64,000 nt of DNA from Streptomyces daqingensis (lineage in GTDB: Bacteria; Actinomycetota; Actinomycetes; Streptomycetales; Streptomycetaceae): NCBI RefSeq assembly GCF_014645895.1, contig NZ_BMMP01000011.1, forward strand, positions 207,473 through 271,472. Reading direction: 5' to 3'. Shown one piece after another: positions 44,528 to 53,136 of this stretch. The position numbers and the translations under genes are program-made. The notes beneath the pieces were generated by a model. The model was not told the DNA's origin. It was given only the letters and a program-made list of their open reading frames with translations, and did no database searches. Each line of letters opens with the position of its first letter. Within the stretch, counting starts at the first letter, position 1.

Positions 44528-45169
44528 ATGCCCGGACCTCAGTGGAAGCACGTCACTCGCGACACCGCACTCGTCGCCGCCGCACCGCTGGTGCTGGCGG
44601 CCTTCGGGCTCTGGCATCCGGGCGGGCTGCGGCCCCACAACGCCGCGCTCTGGGCCGAGCTGCACATCTGGCTGCTTCCCGTGTGGCCGCTGCTGGCGCT
44701 GGGCCTGGTCGTACCGCTGTGGGGGCGGCCTCAGCGCGGGGCCGCCGGAGCCGCCACGGTCGCGGCGTGGATCGCCGGCTTCGGGTTCGCGGTCTTCTAC
44801 ACGGGGCTCGACGCCGTGGCGGGCATCGCGGCGGGCGTCGCGGAGCAGCACGGAGGCGCCGACCGGCGGGAGGTCGTCAACCCGCTCTTCCACACCGGGG
44901 ACGCTCTCGGGCAGGCCGGCGTGTGGTGCCTGGCGGCGGGAGTGGCCGCGGCGTCCGTCGCACTGTTCGTGCGGTACGGGCCGCGCGTACTGCCCGGGAC
45001 GGCGCTGCTGCTCGTGTGCTGCTGGTCGTTCTTCGACAGCCACATCTTCCATCCGCGCGGCGTCGTGACGATGCTGGGCTTCGCGCTGGGCTTCGCCCTC
45101 TGGGTGTGGGCGGCGGCGGGCCGTGCGGCGCGGGGCGCCGGCGAGCCGGGGAGCACGCCCCGCGCGTGA
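44528..45169 (+). CDS. Integral membrane protein
   Basis: 213 residues from the ATG at 44528. Six hydrophobic helices (VAAAPLVLAAFGLW, IWLLPVWPLLALGLVVPLW, AAWIAGFGFAVFYTGLDAV, GVWCLAAGVAAASVALFV, GTALLLVCCWSFFDSHIF, VTMLGFALGFALWVW). Several histidines (TGD nearby, FDSHIFHPRG) could bind metal or heme, but no family is recognised. Confidence 0.75.
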   Translation: MPGPQWKHVTRDTALVAAAPLVLAAFGLWHPGGLRPHNAALWAELHIWLLPVWPLLALGLVVPLWGRPQRGAAGAATVAAWIAGFGFAVFYTGLDAVAGIAAGVAEQHGGADRREVVNPLFHTGDALGQAGVWCLAAGVAAASVALFVRYGPRVLPGTALLLVCCWSFFDSHIFHPRGVVTMLGFALGFALWVWAAAGRAARGAGEPGSTPRA

Positions 45170-45307
45170 CAGAGGCCGGGCGGGCGAGCGCCACGGCGGC
45201 CCCGACGAGCGGCAGAGCCGCCGGCCTCGCGGCCGGGCTCCCGGCCGGATCGGGTCTCGCCGGACGGGCCGGGCGTCCGCCGCAGAGCTACCGTGGAAGA
45301 GGGGTTC

Positions 45308-45370
45308 ATGCCTGATTGCCGCTTCTGTGGCGGCAGAAGTTCAGGGAGGCCACCGTGGTGGACGTCATAG
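45308..45370 (+). CDS. Possible short ORF overlapping the slipin start
   Basis: 20 codons from an ATG with AAGAGGGG three bases upstream. The peptide begins MPDCRFCGG and holds a CxxC pair; it ends inside the slipin gene in another frame. The same RNA can form two exclusive hairpins, TGCCGC/GCGGCA (45317-45335) or CTTCTG/CAGAAG (45322-45339). It could be a leader ORF. Confidence 0.25.
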   Translation: MPDCRFCGGRSSGRPPWWTS

Positions 45371-46341
45371 TCGGCGTGATCGTGGCAGTGGCTGTGGTGG
45401 GCGCGTTGCTGCTCATGTCCGCGGCCCGCGTGGTCCGCCAGTACGAGCGGGGGCTGATCTTCCGGCTGGGGCGGTTGCGGCCCGGGATCAAGGAACCCGG
45501 ATTCACGATGATCGTTCCCGGCGTGGACCGGATGCAGAAGGTCAACCTCCAGGTCGTCACGCTGCCCGTGCCCGCGCAGGAGGGCATCACCAGGGACAAC
45601 GTGACCGTGCGGGTCGACGCGGTGGTCTATTTCAAGGTCGTGCACCCCGCCGACGCGATCATCCGCGTCGAGGACTACCGGTTCGCCGTCTCGCAGATGG
45701 CGCAGACGTCGCTCCGCTCGATCATCGGCAAGAGCGAGCTCGACGACCTGCTCTCCAACCGCGAGAAGCTCAACCAGGGGCTCGAGCTGATGATCGACAG
45801 CCCGGCGGTGGAGTGGGGTGTCACCGTCGACCGCGTCGAGATCAAGGACGTGTCGCTGCCCGAGACGATGAAGCGCTCGATGGCCCGCCAGGCGGAGGCG
45901 CAGCGCGACCGCAGGGCGCGGGTCATCAACGCGGACGCCGAGCTGGAGGCGTCCAAGAAGCTCGCGCAGGCCGCCGAGCAGATGTCGGAGACTCCGTCGG
46001 CGTTGCAGCTGCGGCTGCTGCAGACCGTCGCGTCCGTCGCCACGGAGAAGAACTCCACTCTCGTACTGCCCTTCCCCGTCGAACTGCTGCGGTTCCTCGA
46101 GACACCGCACGACGGAGCGGCGGCACACGACGGCGACGGCGGGCCCAAGGGCCCCTCGCGGGAGACGCCGCGGCAGCCCGTCCCGGAGGTGACCCTCCCG
46201 CCCGAGGCGGCAGTGCCGGAGGGTCCCGCGCCCGGAGCGATCTCGCCGGACGACGTCGGGGCGAGCGGCGACGGGACGGACGACTTCGCGGCGCCCGCCC
46301 CGGAGGAGGAGGATCTGGCCAGGCGCCGGTCGAGAAGGTAG
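45355..46341 (+). CDS. Slipin (SPFH/stomatin-like protein)
   Basis: 328 residues from a GTG at 45355 with GGGAGG five bases upstream. One N-terminal membrane helix (VIVGVIVAVAVVGALLLM) is followed by the SPFH domain: VRQYERGLIFRLGR, PGFTMIVPGVDRM, VRVDAVVYFKV, WGVTVDRVEIKDVSLPETM, then the coiled segment ARQAEAQRDRRARVI. An acidic, P-rich tail of 70 residues ends the protein. Stomatin-like proteins scaffold membrane microdomains and often pair with NfeD proteases; no NfeD gene is nearby. Confidence 0.93.
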   Translation: MVDVIVGVIVAVAVVGALLLMSAARVVRQYERGLIFRLGRLRPGIKEPGFTMIVPGVDRMQKVNLQVVTLPVPAQEGITRDNVTVRVDAVVYFKVVHPADAIIRVEDYRFAVSQMAQTSLRSIIGKSELDDLLSNREKLNQGLELMIDSPAVEWGVTVDRVEIKDVSLPETMKRSMARQAEAQRDRRARVINADAELEASKKLAQAAEQMSETPSALQLRLLQTVASVATEKNSTLVLPFPVELLRFLETPHDGAAAHDGDGGPKGPSRETPRQPVPEVTLPPEAAVPEGPAPGAISPDDVGASGDGTDDFAAPAPEEEDLARRRSRR

Positions 46342-46492
46342 CGAGCGCACAGCCGGGAGGCCCAACGGCCCGGGACGTCCGGGCACGGGCCGTCCTCCGG
46401 CGGGCGGCCCGAACTCGACGGCGTAGCAGGGGAATCGGGCCGAAGCGCGGAAGCGGCCCCGGCACCGCCGGGGAACGTGCGACGCTGACGGC

Positions 46493-47020
46493 ATGACGAC
46501 GACACCGGACGGGCGTGAGATCCCTCCCGTGCACGCCGGCGAACGGGCCATGCTGGAGAGCTGGCTGGACTTCCACCGCGCCACGCTCGCCCTCAAGTGC
46601 GAGGGCCTGGACGACGCCCAGCTCCGTACGGCCTCCGTCGAGCCGTCGCCGATGACGCTGCTCGGCCTCGTGCAGCACATGGCGGAGGTCGAACGCAGCT
46701 GGTTCCAGCGGGTGTTCGCGGGGCAGGACGTCCCCAAGGTCCACGAAGCGTGCGGCGACGACGGGTTCACCCTCTCCCCCGGCCGGGGCATCGGGGAGGC
46801 GCTGGCCGACTGGCGCCAGGAGATCGAGCGGGGGCGGCAGTTGACCGCGGACGCCGCACTCGACGACTCGGGCGCCCTCCCGGACGAGGACGCCGCGTAC
46901 ATGGGCGAGAAGAGCGTCTCGCTGCGCTGGATCCTCCTGCACCTCATCGAGGAGTACGCCCGCCACAACGGCCACGCGGACCTGCTGCGCGAGCGCATCG
47001 ACGGGGTCACAGGCGCCTGA
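46493..47020 (+). CDS. DinB family protein (DUF664-like)
   Basis: 175 residues from the ATG at 46493. The four-helix DinB fold is indicated by the metal ligands in LVQHMAEVERSWF and LIEEYARHNGHADLLRE. Actinobacterial members often depend on mycothiol in thiol transfer or detoxification. Active-site histidines are intact; the substrate is not deducible. Monocistronic. Confidence 0.88.
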   Translation: MTTTPDGREIPPVHAGERAMLESWLDFHRATLALKCEGLDDAQLRTASVEPSPMTLLGLVQHMAEVERSWFQRVFAGQDVPKVHEACGDDGFTLSPGRGIGEALADWRQEIERGRQLTADAALDDSGALPDEDAAYMGEKSVSLRWILLHLIEEYARHNGHADLLRERIDGVTGA

Positions 47021-47075
47021 GGCGGCTCCGGCTCTCCGGAATTCGAGGCAGGCGGCCGTCAGGGACGGGCCACGG

Positions 47076-47669
47076 CTACATGTGGTCGATCTCGGTGAGG
47101 TCGATGTCGACGTCGAACGGCACCGAGATCTTCAGCTGGTCGTGGTGGATACCCGTGACGGCGTAGACCATCGTCGTCTGGTCCAGCTCGTAGACGTACA
47201 CCACCGGCCGCTCGCCGTCGCCCGACATCTCCACGCGCCAGAAGTGCGGGATGCCCGCCCGCGCGTACTTGTGCGGCTTGGTGTCGCGGTCCCGCTCCTC
47301 GGAGTCGGGCGAGACGACCTCGACGGCGAGGACGAGATCCGACGCCTGGTACCTGGTCTGGCGCCGGCTGGTGACGGCCTCGGCCCACACCACCGAGATG
47401 TCCGGCTCGGGTGCTGTCCGCGGGCTCAGCACCACCGTCATCTCACGCTTCACCCGCAGCTCGTCGGGAACCGTGCGGCGAAGCCCCTTCTCCAGCAAGT
47501 ACATGGTCAGCGAATGGAAATCCCGCTGCGGGCTCACGAAAACCAGGCTCCCGTCGATCAGCTCGGTGTGCGGCGGGAGGCCGGGCAGGTTGAACAGGTC
47601 GTCCACGGTGTAGCCCTGCCGCGGCGGCACGGGCCACGACGAGCTGGCGGGCACGGGCTCGGCGGTCAT
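47076..47669 (-). CDS. Uma2 family nuclease-like protein
   Basis: 197 residues from the ATG at 47669 with GGGAGGA three bases upstream. The PD-(D/E)XK-type core shows PEPDISVVW and LVLAVEVVSPDSEERD followed by KPHKYARAGIPHFWRV. Uma2 proteins are numerous in actinobacteria and cyanobacteria; a nuclease activity is assumed from the fold. No partner gene or repeat lies beside it. Confidence 0.85.
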   Translation of the reverse strand: MTAEPVPASSSWPVPPRQGYTVDDLFNLPGLPPHTELIDGSLVFVSPQRDFHSLTMYLLEKGLRRTVPDELRVKREMTVVLSPRTAPEPDISVVWAEAVTSRRQTRYQASDLVLAVEVVSPDSEERDRDTKPHKYARAGIPHFWRVEMSGDGERPVVYVYELDQTTMVYAVTGIHHDQLKISVPFDVDIDLTEIDHM

Positions 47670-47767
47670 GATTCCTCCCATGGACGGGATTCTTGAACCT
47701 GAGCCCACAGTAGCGGGCGGGGGCGGCCCTGCCGTCACTCAGACGTATGAGCAGCGGCGGTGCCGTT

Positions 47768-47813
47768 GACGCGAGGGGGCGGGGAGACTCGCCGCTCCGC
47801 GCCCCCTCGCGTC
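47768..47813 (-). terminator. Terminator of guaA
   Basis: GACGCGAGGGGGC (47768-47780) pairs with GCCCCCTCGCGTC (47801-47813), 20-base loop. The right arm overlaps the guaA stop codon by two bases. Confidence 0.8.
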
Positions 47814-49449
47814 ACTCCCACTCGATCGTGCCCGGCGGCTTGCTGGTGATGTCGAGGGCGACGCGGTTGACGCCGGAGACCTCGTTCGTGATGCGGGTCG
47901 AGATGCGGGCCAGCACGTCGTAGGGCAGCCGCGACCAGTCGGCCGTCATCGCGTCCTCGGAGGACACCGGGCGCAGCACCACCGGGTGCCCGTACGTGCG
48001 CCCGTCCCCCTGGACGCCCACGGAGCGCACGTCGCCGAGCAGCACCACCGGGCACTGCCAGATCTCGCGGTCCAGACCGGCCGCCGTCAGCTCCTCGCGG
48101 GCGATGACGTCGGCCTCGCGCAGCAGGTCGAGGCGCTCGCGCGTGACCTCGCCGATGATGCGGATGCCGAGCCCGGGGCCCGGGAAGGGCTGGCGCTGGA
48201 CGATCTCCTCCGGCAGGCCCAGCTCCTGGCCCACCATGCGGACCTCGTCCTTGAAGAGCTGCCGCAGCGGCTCGACCAGCTCGAACTCCAGGTCCTCGGG
48301 AAGCCCGCCGACGTTGTGGTGGGACTTGATGTTCGCCGCGCCCGTACCGCCGCCGGACTCGACGACGTCGGGGTAGAGGGTGCCCTGCACCAGGAAGGCG
48401 ACGTCCTCGCCGGCCGCTCCGGCCTCCGCCACGAGCTCGGCCTGCGCCTGCTCGAAGACGCGGATGAACTCGCGGCCGATGATCTTCCGCTTCTGCTCCG
48501 GGTCGGTCGCGCCGGCGAGCGCGGACAGGAAGCGCTCCGAGGCGTCGACGACCTTCAGCTGCACGCCCGTCGCCGCGACGAAGTCCTTCTCGACCTGCTC
48601 CGTCTCCCCCTTGCGCATCAGCCCGTGGTCCACGTACACGCAGGTCAGCTGCGTGCCGATGGCCTTGTGGACCAGGGCCGCGGCGACCGCGGAGTCCACA
48701 CCGCCCGAGAGCCCGCAGATGGCGCGCTTGCTGCCGACCTGGCGGCGGATGGCCTCGACCTGCTCGTCGACGATGCTCTCGGTCGTCCAGGTCGGCGCCA
48801 GCCCGGCGCCCCGGTAGAGGAAGTGCTCCAGCACCTGCTGCCCGTGCGTCGTGTGCATGACCTCGGGGTGGTACTGGACGCCGTACAGCCGCCGCTCGTC
48901 GTTCTCGAACGCCGCCACGGGCACCATGTCCGTCGACGCGGTGACAGTGAAACCCGCCGGCGCCTCGGAGCAGGCGTCGCCGTGCGACATCCACACCTGC
49001 TGGCGGGACGGAGTGCCCTCGAAGAGCGTCGACCCCGGCTTGGAGACGTTCAGATCCGTGCGGCCGTACTCGCGGCTGCCGGTGTTCGCGACCGAACCGC
49101 CGAGGCTCTGCGCCATGAGCTGGAAGCCGTAGCACAGGCCGAGCACGGGGACGCCCGCCTCGAAGAGCGAACCGTCGAGGGAGGGTGCGTCCTCGGCGTA
49201 CACGGACGAGGGGCCGCCCGAGAGGATGACCGCCTTCGGCTTCTTCGCGAGGATCTCCGCCACCGGCATCGTGCTGGGCACGACCTCGCTGTAGATGCGG
49301 GCCTCGCGCACGCGGCGCGCGATGAGCTGCGCGTACTGCGCCCCGAAGTCGACCACGAGGACGGTCTCTGTCCCTGCCCCCGCCGCGGTGTCGGGAGCGG
49401 TGACGCCTTCCGGGGACTCGCCTTCCGGCGGGAGGGACGCTGAAGCCAC
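47812..49449 (-). CDS. guaA: GMP synthase (glutamine-hydrolysing)
   Basis: 545 residues from a GTG at 49449. GuaA aminates XMP to GMP with glutamine and ATP. The glutaminase domain has C106 (GLCYGFQ) and the histidine of YHPEV; the ATP-pyrophosphatase domain has the loop GLSGGVDSA; the C-terminal dimer domain includes FPGPGLGIRI and ends in PPGTIEWE. About 28 extra residues precede the conserved VLVVDFGAQYAQLIARR. It is divergent from the leader peptide/chorismate mutase unit. Confidence 0.98.
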   Translation of the reverse strand: MASASLPPEGESPEGVTAPDTAAGAGTETVLVVDFGAQYAQLIARRVREARIYSEVVPSTMPVAEILAKKPKAVILSGGPSSVYAEDAPSLDGSLFEAGVPVLGLCYGFQLMAQSLGGSVANTGSREYGRTDLNVSKPGSTLFEGTPSRQQVWMSHGDACSEAPAGFTVTASTDMVPVAAFENDERRLYGVQYHPEVMHTTHGQQVLEHFLYRGAGLAPTWTTESIVDEQVEAIRRQVGSKRAICGLSGGVDSAVAAALVHKAIGTQLTCVYVDHGLMRKGETEQVEKDFVAATGVQLKVVDASERFLSALAGATDPEQKRKIIGREFIRVFEQAQAELVAEAGAAGEDVAFLVQGTLYPDVVESGGGTGAANIKSHHNVGGLPEDLEFELVEPLRQLFKDEVRMVGQELGLPEEIVQRQPFPGPGLGIRIIGEVTRERLDLLREADVIAREELTAAGLDREIWQCPVVLLGDVRSVGVQGDGRTYGHPVVLRPVSSEDAMTADWSRLPYDVLARISTRITNEVSGVNRVALDITSKPPGTIEWE

Positions 49450-49615
49450 GTGGCGGCTGCCTTTCGGCCTTACGGCGGTGGAGCGGAGAGGTGCGCCGGA
49501 CGGACGCGATCACACGCGCGTCGCAGGTCGCACCCGGGGTCGTGCGTCCGAGTCTAACGGGGCCGGATGCGGCACCCGACTGGCCTCCGGGAGGCCGCCG
49601 GGGCATACTGCCCGC

Positions 49616-49702
49616 ATGTTCGAGCAGACCCCGCGCGACCAGTTCCGCTTCTGGTTCACCTTTGGCACCGGCCCGTCCGGCTGCCGCGGTGGAGCTGCTT
49701 GA
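49616..49702 (+). CDS. Aromatic leader peptide of chorismate mutase
   Basis: 28 residues from the ATG at 49616. Seven consecutive codons read Phe-Arg-Phe-Trp-Phe-Thr-Phe (FRFWFTF), four Phe and one Trp, the classic content of an attenuation leader peptide. There is no ribosome site, but CATACT lies six bases before the ATG (49604-49609), so the message may be leaderless, as with known Streptomyces trp leaders. The stop is 20 bases before the terminator hairpin. Starved ribosomes would stall at the Phe/Trp codons. Confidence 0.75.
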   Translation: MFEQTPRDQFRFWFTFGTGPSGCRGGAA

Positions 49703-49721
49703 GCAACCGACAAGCGACCTA

Positions 49722-49758
49722 CCTGGCGCCCCGGGCCGATCAAGGCCCGGGGCGCCGG
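49722..49758 (+). terminator. Attenuator hairpin before chorismate mutase
   Basis: GGCGCCCCGGGCC (49725-49737) pairs perfectly with GGCCCGGGGCGCC (49744-49756) around GATCAA, with two further pairs outside. CGGGCC of the left arm can instead pair with GGCCCG inside the leader ORF (49670-49675), a possible antiterminator. It stands 68 bases before the chorismate mutase start. Confidence 0.75.
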
Positions 49759-49826
49759 TCGTTTCCGCTCCCCGGTCCACGGGCCCGGGGCTCCCGGAGG
49801 GTACGACCCTGAGAACGGAGAGAGCC

Positions 49827-50258
49827 ATGAGCAGCGGAACGACGACAGGAACCGACGGCGGGAACGGCCCGGCGGCGCACGCCGGCGGCAGCGCGGCCGG
49901 CGCCGGGGAGGCCGGCCCCGGCGCGGGCACGGACGTCACCGGCGCGCCAGCCGAGGACGGTGGACTGGCGGACGGCGCTTCCGGAGGCGGCCTGCGGCAG
50001 CGCATCGACGACCTGGACCGGCGGATCATCGCCCTCGTGCAGGAGCGCAGAGCCGTCTCCGCGGGCGCGCGGCGGACGCCGAGCGATGGGGGCGCGGCGC
50101 GCGGCACGGGCGCGGGGCCGGGCGGGGACGCCTCCACCGCACGCGAAGGCGCCGGCGGGCTCGCCCGGGAGATGGAGATCCTCAACCGCTACCGGAGCGA
50201 GCTCGGACGGCCCGGGACGCAGCTTGCGATGACCTTGCTGAGCCTGTCCCGCGGCTGA
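49827..50258 (+). CDS. AroQ-type chorismate mutase
   Basis: 143 residues from the ATG at 49827 with GGAGAGAG upstream. It turns chorismate into prephenate, the committed step to Phe and Tyr. After a G/A-rich head of about 55 residues comes the helical AroQ core: LRQRIDDLDRRIIALVQERR, and LAREMEILNRYRSELGRPGT. A G/T-rich insert splits the two helices and the usual basic catalytic residue after the first helix is hard to place, so activity should be read with some care. Regulation by the upstream leader/attenuator fits this role. Confidence 0.88.
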   Translation: MSSGTTTGTDGGNGPAAHAGGSAAGAGEAGPGAGTDVTGAPAEDGGLADGASGGGLRQRIDDLDRRIIALVQERRAVSAGARRTPSDGGAARGTGAGPGGDASTAREGAGGLAREMEILNRYRSELGRPGTQLAMTLLSLSRG

Positions 50259-51004
50259 CGCGGAAGCTGCCCGTACGGGCGCGGCTCAAGTCCCGTTCCG
50301 CGCAAGGGCTTTGGAAGCCGGCCGGGGCGGGGCCGCGGCCGCGTCGTGCCTGGTCCGCGCGCCCGCCGCGTGGTGGTGCGGTGGGCGCGGCATCCGCTCG
50401 CGCCGTGGCAAGGCGACGGCGCGGCGGTCACCCGTACGGTGCGTGACCCGGCCTGTGAAGGCTTCGTTGACCCCGGTGTCCCCGATGTCAGCCGGGCGCC
50501 AGGCGGATCGGGGCGGCGCCATCGCAGCGATGAGACGCCCGTTTCTCCCGTGAGGCGGAGGCGGAAGTGTCGTGGGACCTCGTTGCGGCGCGAGTGACCG
50601 GTCAGCAGGGGACAGCAGCCCGGTCACGCCCCCTCGCCGCGCAGGCGGGGAGTGGCGGCCGGTCCGGGGGACGCCTGGGACCGGCCGCTCCGCGGTCCCC
50701 GTCCCGCTCCCGTACCCGCTCCGGCCGAGGTCCGGCCGGGTCCGGCGTCCGGAGGAGTTCGGAAGATTTCCGGCCGACGGTAAAAGTTCCGGCCAGCCGG
50801 TACGGATCAAGTGACGGAGTGGCGCGAACTGCTTGCGCACCGCCCGGCACATCGACCACGATGCACGTGCGAACTCCCTTTGACCACACCGCCGTTGACG
50901 AGCACGGGCCGTAATGTGCCCTGCTCAGGACGGCAGCCGTGCGGCACTACCCCCCCGGTGCCGCTCCCTCAGCGCGGACGCTGCCCTGACGTCCGCGCTG
51001 ACCG
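50259..51004. other. Spacer without a recognised gene
   Basis: About 750 bases between convergent genes. Open frames on both strands lack coding-like third-position bias and homology. A slightly AT-richer patch near 50765-50900 may contain a promoter. No repeat array or RNA motif was recognised. Confidence 0.5.
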
Positions 51005-51058
51005 AAGGGCCCCGCGGTCGCCGCCCACCACCCACCCGGCCGGCACCACGGGGCCCTT
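51005..51058. terminator. Secondary hairpin
   Basis: AAGGGCCCCG (51005-51014) pairs with CGGGGCCCTT (51049-51058). It is a second candidate stop for the GMC oxidoreductase transcript. Confidence 0.45.
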
Positions 51059-51107
51059 TCGCACTCTTCCGCGCCGAGCCGCACCCGGCCGCCCCGCAGC
51101 AACAGCC

Positions 51108-51150
51108 GCGGTGCCGTACCCCCGGCACGTCACCGGGCGTACGGCACCGC
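51108..51150 (-). terminator. Terminator of the GMC oxidoreductase operon
   Basis: GCGGTGCCGTAC (51108-51119) pairs perfectly with GTACGGCACCGC (51139-51150), 22 bases after the stop. Confidence 0.75.
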
Positions 51151-51171
51151 GAGGCCGTCACCGCTTGGCCG

Positions 51172-53019
51172 TCACCTCTGCGCCGGCTCGGCCCCTGGCG
51201 CGCCGTCCGCCTTCACGGCGCGCTTCGGCACCTCCGGCACCGGCAGCACCGTCAGACGGAGCGCCGCGAACGCGCTGTCGGGCACGACCGGCTGGCGCGG
51301 CGGCACCGGTTCCAGACGCACGTACTCGCCGCCCGGGGCCGGACGCCCGTCCTCCTCGCCCTTGTTGGGCCACAGCGACATGGCACGCTCCGCCTGCGCG
51401 GTGATCGTCAGAGAGGGGTTCACTCCCAGGTTCGCCGAGACGGCGGAGCCGTCGACGACGGAGATGCCGGGATGCCCGTACAGCCGGTGGTAGGGGTCGA
51501 TGACTCCGCTGCCGGCGTCGGCGCCGATCGGGCAGCCGCCGAGGAAGTGCGCCGTCAGCGGAGTGCCCATCACCTCACCGAGGTTGGCGCCGGGGAAGCC
51601 GTTGATCTCCTCCGCGAGCAGCCGTGCCGCTTCCGAACCCTCGGGTATGTGGGCCGGGTTGGGCGCGCCATGACCCTGACGTGCCGTCAGCAGGCCCTTG
51701 CCGAGGCCCTTCTGCTTGCGGAACGTCGTCAGGGAGTTGTCGTGGGTCTGCATGACGAGGGCGATGATGACCCGCTCGGACCACTTCCGCCCGGACAGGG
51801 AGCGCAGGAAGAGACTGGGGTGCCGCAGGCAGGTGAGCAGGTGGCCGAGCATCTTGGGCAGCTTGGTGTCGTGGTTGACCTGCAGCGTCGTCAGCGCGCT
51901 CATCGCGTTCGAGCCGCGCCCGTAGCGGACGGGCTCGATGTGCGTGTGCTCGTCCGGGTGGATGGACGAGGTGATGGCCACGCCGCGGGTGAAGTCGAGC
52001 TCCCGGCCGTCCTTCCACTTCTTCTTGTAACGGCGTCCGATGGTCTGCGCGCCCACCAGCGCCTCGGAGTTGGTCCGCGTCAGCTCGCCGAGCCGGTCCG
52101 ACAGGTGCGGCAGCGTGCCCGCGTCGCGCATGCGGTGCAGGAGGGTCTGCGTCCCGTACGTACCGGCCGCGACGACCACCTTTCCCGCTCGCAATACCTC
52201 GGCGGGGCCCTTGCGCTTGTCGGTGGCGACGCAGGTGACCGCGAACCCCGCTCCGTCCGGAAGCTCCTCGACCTCGCGGACGGTGGTCATCGGGTGCACG
52301 ACGGCACCCGCCTTCTCAGCCAGGTAGAGGTAGTTCTCGTTCAGGGTGTTCTTCGCGCCGCGGCGGCAGCCCGTCATGCACTCCCCGCACTCCTCGCACG
52401 CCTTCCGCGAGGGGCCGACGCCGCCGAAGTAGGGGTCGGCCACCTCCTCCCCGGGCTTGGCGGTGGTCTTGCCGTCGGCGTCCTCACCGTCCCCGAAGAA
52501 GACCCCGACAGGCGCCATGTGGAAGCTGTCGCCGACCCCCATGCGCTCCGCGGTCCGCTTCAGATGCTCGTCGGACGGGGTCATCGTCGGGTTGAGGCGG
52601 ACGCCGAGCATCCGCTTCGCCTGCTCGTAGAAGGGGCGCAACTCCTCCTGCCAGTCCGTGATGTGGCCCCACTGCTGGTCCTTGAAGAAGGCCGGCGGAG
52701 GCACGTACAGCGTGTTGGCGTAGTTGAGCGAACCTCCGCCGACACCCGCTCCCGCGAGGATCATGACGTTGCTCAGCACGTGGATGCGCTGGATGCCGTA
52801 GAGGCCCAGCGCCGGCGCCCAGATGTAGTTCTTGGTGTCCCACGAGTTCTTCGGCAGCGTCTCGGGCGTGAAGCGGCGGCCGGCCTCCAGCACGCCTACG
52901 CGGTAACCCTTCTCCGTGAGGCGGAGAGCTGACACGGAACCGCCGAAGCCGGAACCGATGACAATCACGTCGTAGTCGTGCGAATCGCCCTTGTCCCGGG
53001 CGGAGTTCTCCTCGGACAC
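51172..53019 (-). CDS. GMC family (cholesterol-oxidase-like) FAD oxidoreductase
   Basis: 615 residues from a GTG at 53019 with GGAGG six bases upstream. FAD-binding loop VIGSGFGGSVSALRL (GSGFGG at 22-27), GAGVGGGSLNYANTLY, a cysteine cluster CEECGECMTGC, and the C-terminal GMC segment VVDGSAVSANLGVNPSLTI. Members oxidise alcohols, including sterols, to ketones or aldehydes. It follows an aldehyde dehydrogenase gene by 117 bases on the same strand, so the two may act in sequence on one substrate. No signal peptide. The cysteine cluster may bind a metal or Fe-S centre; this is a family feature of unproven role. Confidence 0.9.
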   Translation of the reverse strand: MSEENSARDKGDSHDYDVIVIGSGFGGSVSALRLTEKGYRVGVLEAGRRFTPETLPKNSWDTKNYIWAPALGLYGIQRIHVLSNVMILAGAGVGGGSLNYANTLYVPPPAFFKDQQWGHITDWQEELRPFYEQAKRMLGVRLNPTMTPSDEHLKRTAERMGVGDSFHMAPVGVFFGDGEDADGKTTAKPGEEVADPYFGGVGPSRKACEECGECMTGCRRGAKNTLNENYLYLAEKAGAVVHPMTTVREVEELPDGAGFAVTCVATDKRKGPAEVLRAGKVVVAAGTYGTQTLLHRMRDAGTLPHLSDRLGELTRTNSEALVGAQTIGRRYKKKWKDGRELDFTRGVAITSSIHPDEHTHIEPVRYGRGSNAMSALTTLQVNHDTKLPKMLGHLLTCLRHPSLFLRSLSGRKWSERVIIALVMQTHDNSLTTFRKQKGLGKGLLTARQGHGAPNPAHIPEGSEAARLLAEEINGFPGANLGEVMGTPLTAHFLGGCPIGADAGSGVIDPYHRLYGHPGISVVDGSAVSANLGVNPSLTITAQAERAMSLWPNKGEEDGRPAPGGEYVRLEPVPPRQPVVPDSAFAALRLTVLPVPEVPKRAVKADGAPGAEPAQR

Positions 53020-53136
53020 GGTGTGCCTCCGGTGCGAGTGGTGCGGCTCGGTGGGTGGGTCTGGCGGTGGTTCGGGGACGTACGGCGTGCTGCCAAGGGC
53101 GGGGCGGTGCCGGCCGCGGCGCCGCTCCGGGAGCCG

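Noticed and set aside
49453..49615. Guanine/purine riboswitch between guaA and the leader peptide
   Set aside because: No conserved purine aptamer sequences were found in this short spacer.
50811..51404. Open frames in the spacer after chorismate mutase
   Set aside because: No coding bias, no recognisable motif and overlap with the oxidoreductase terminators.
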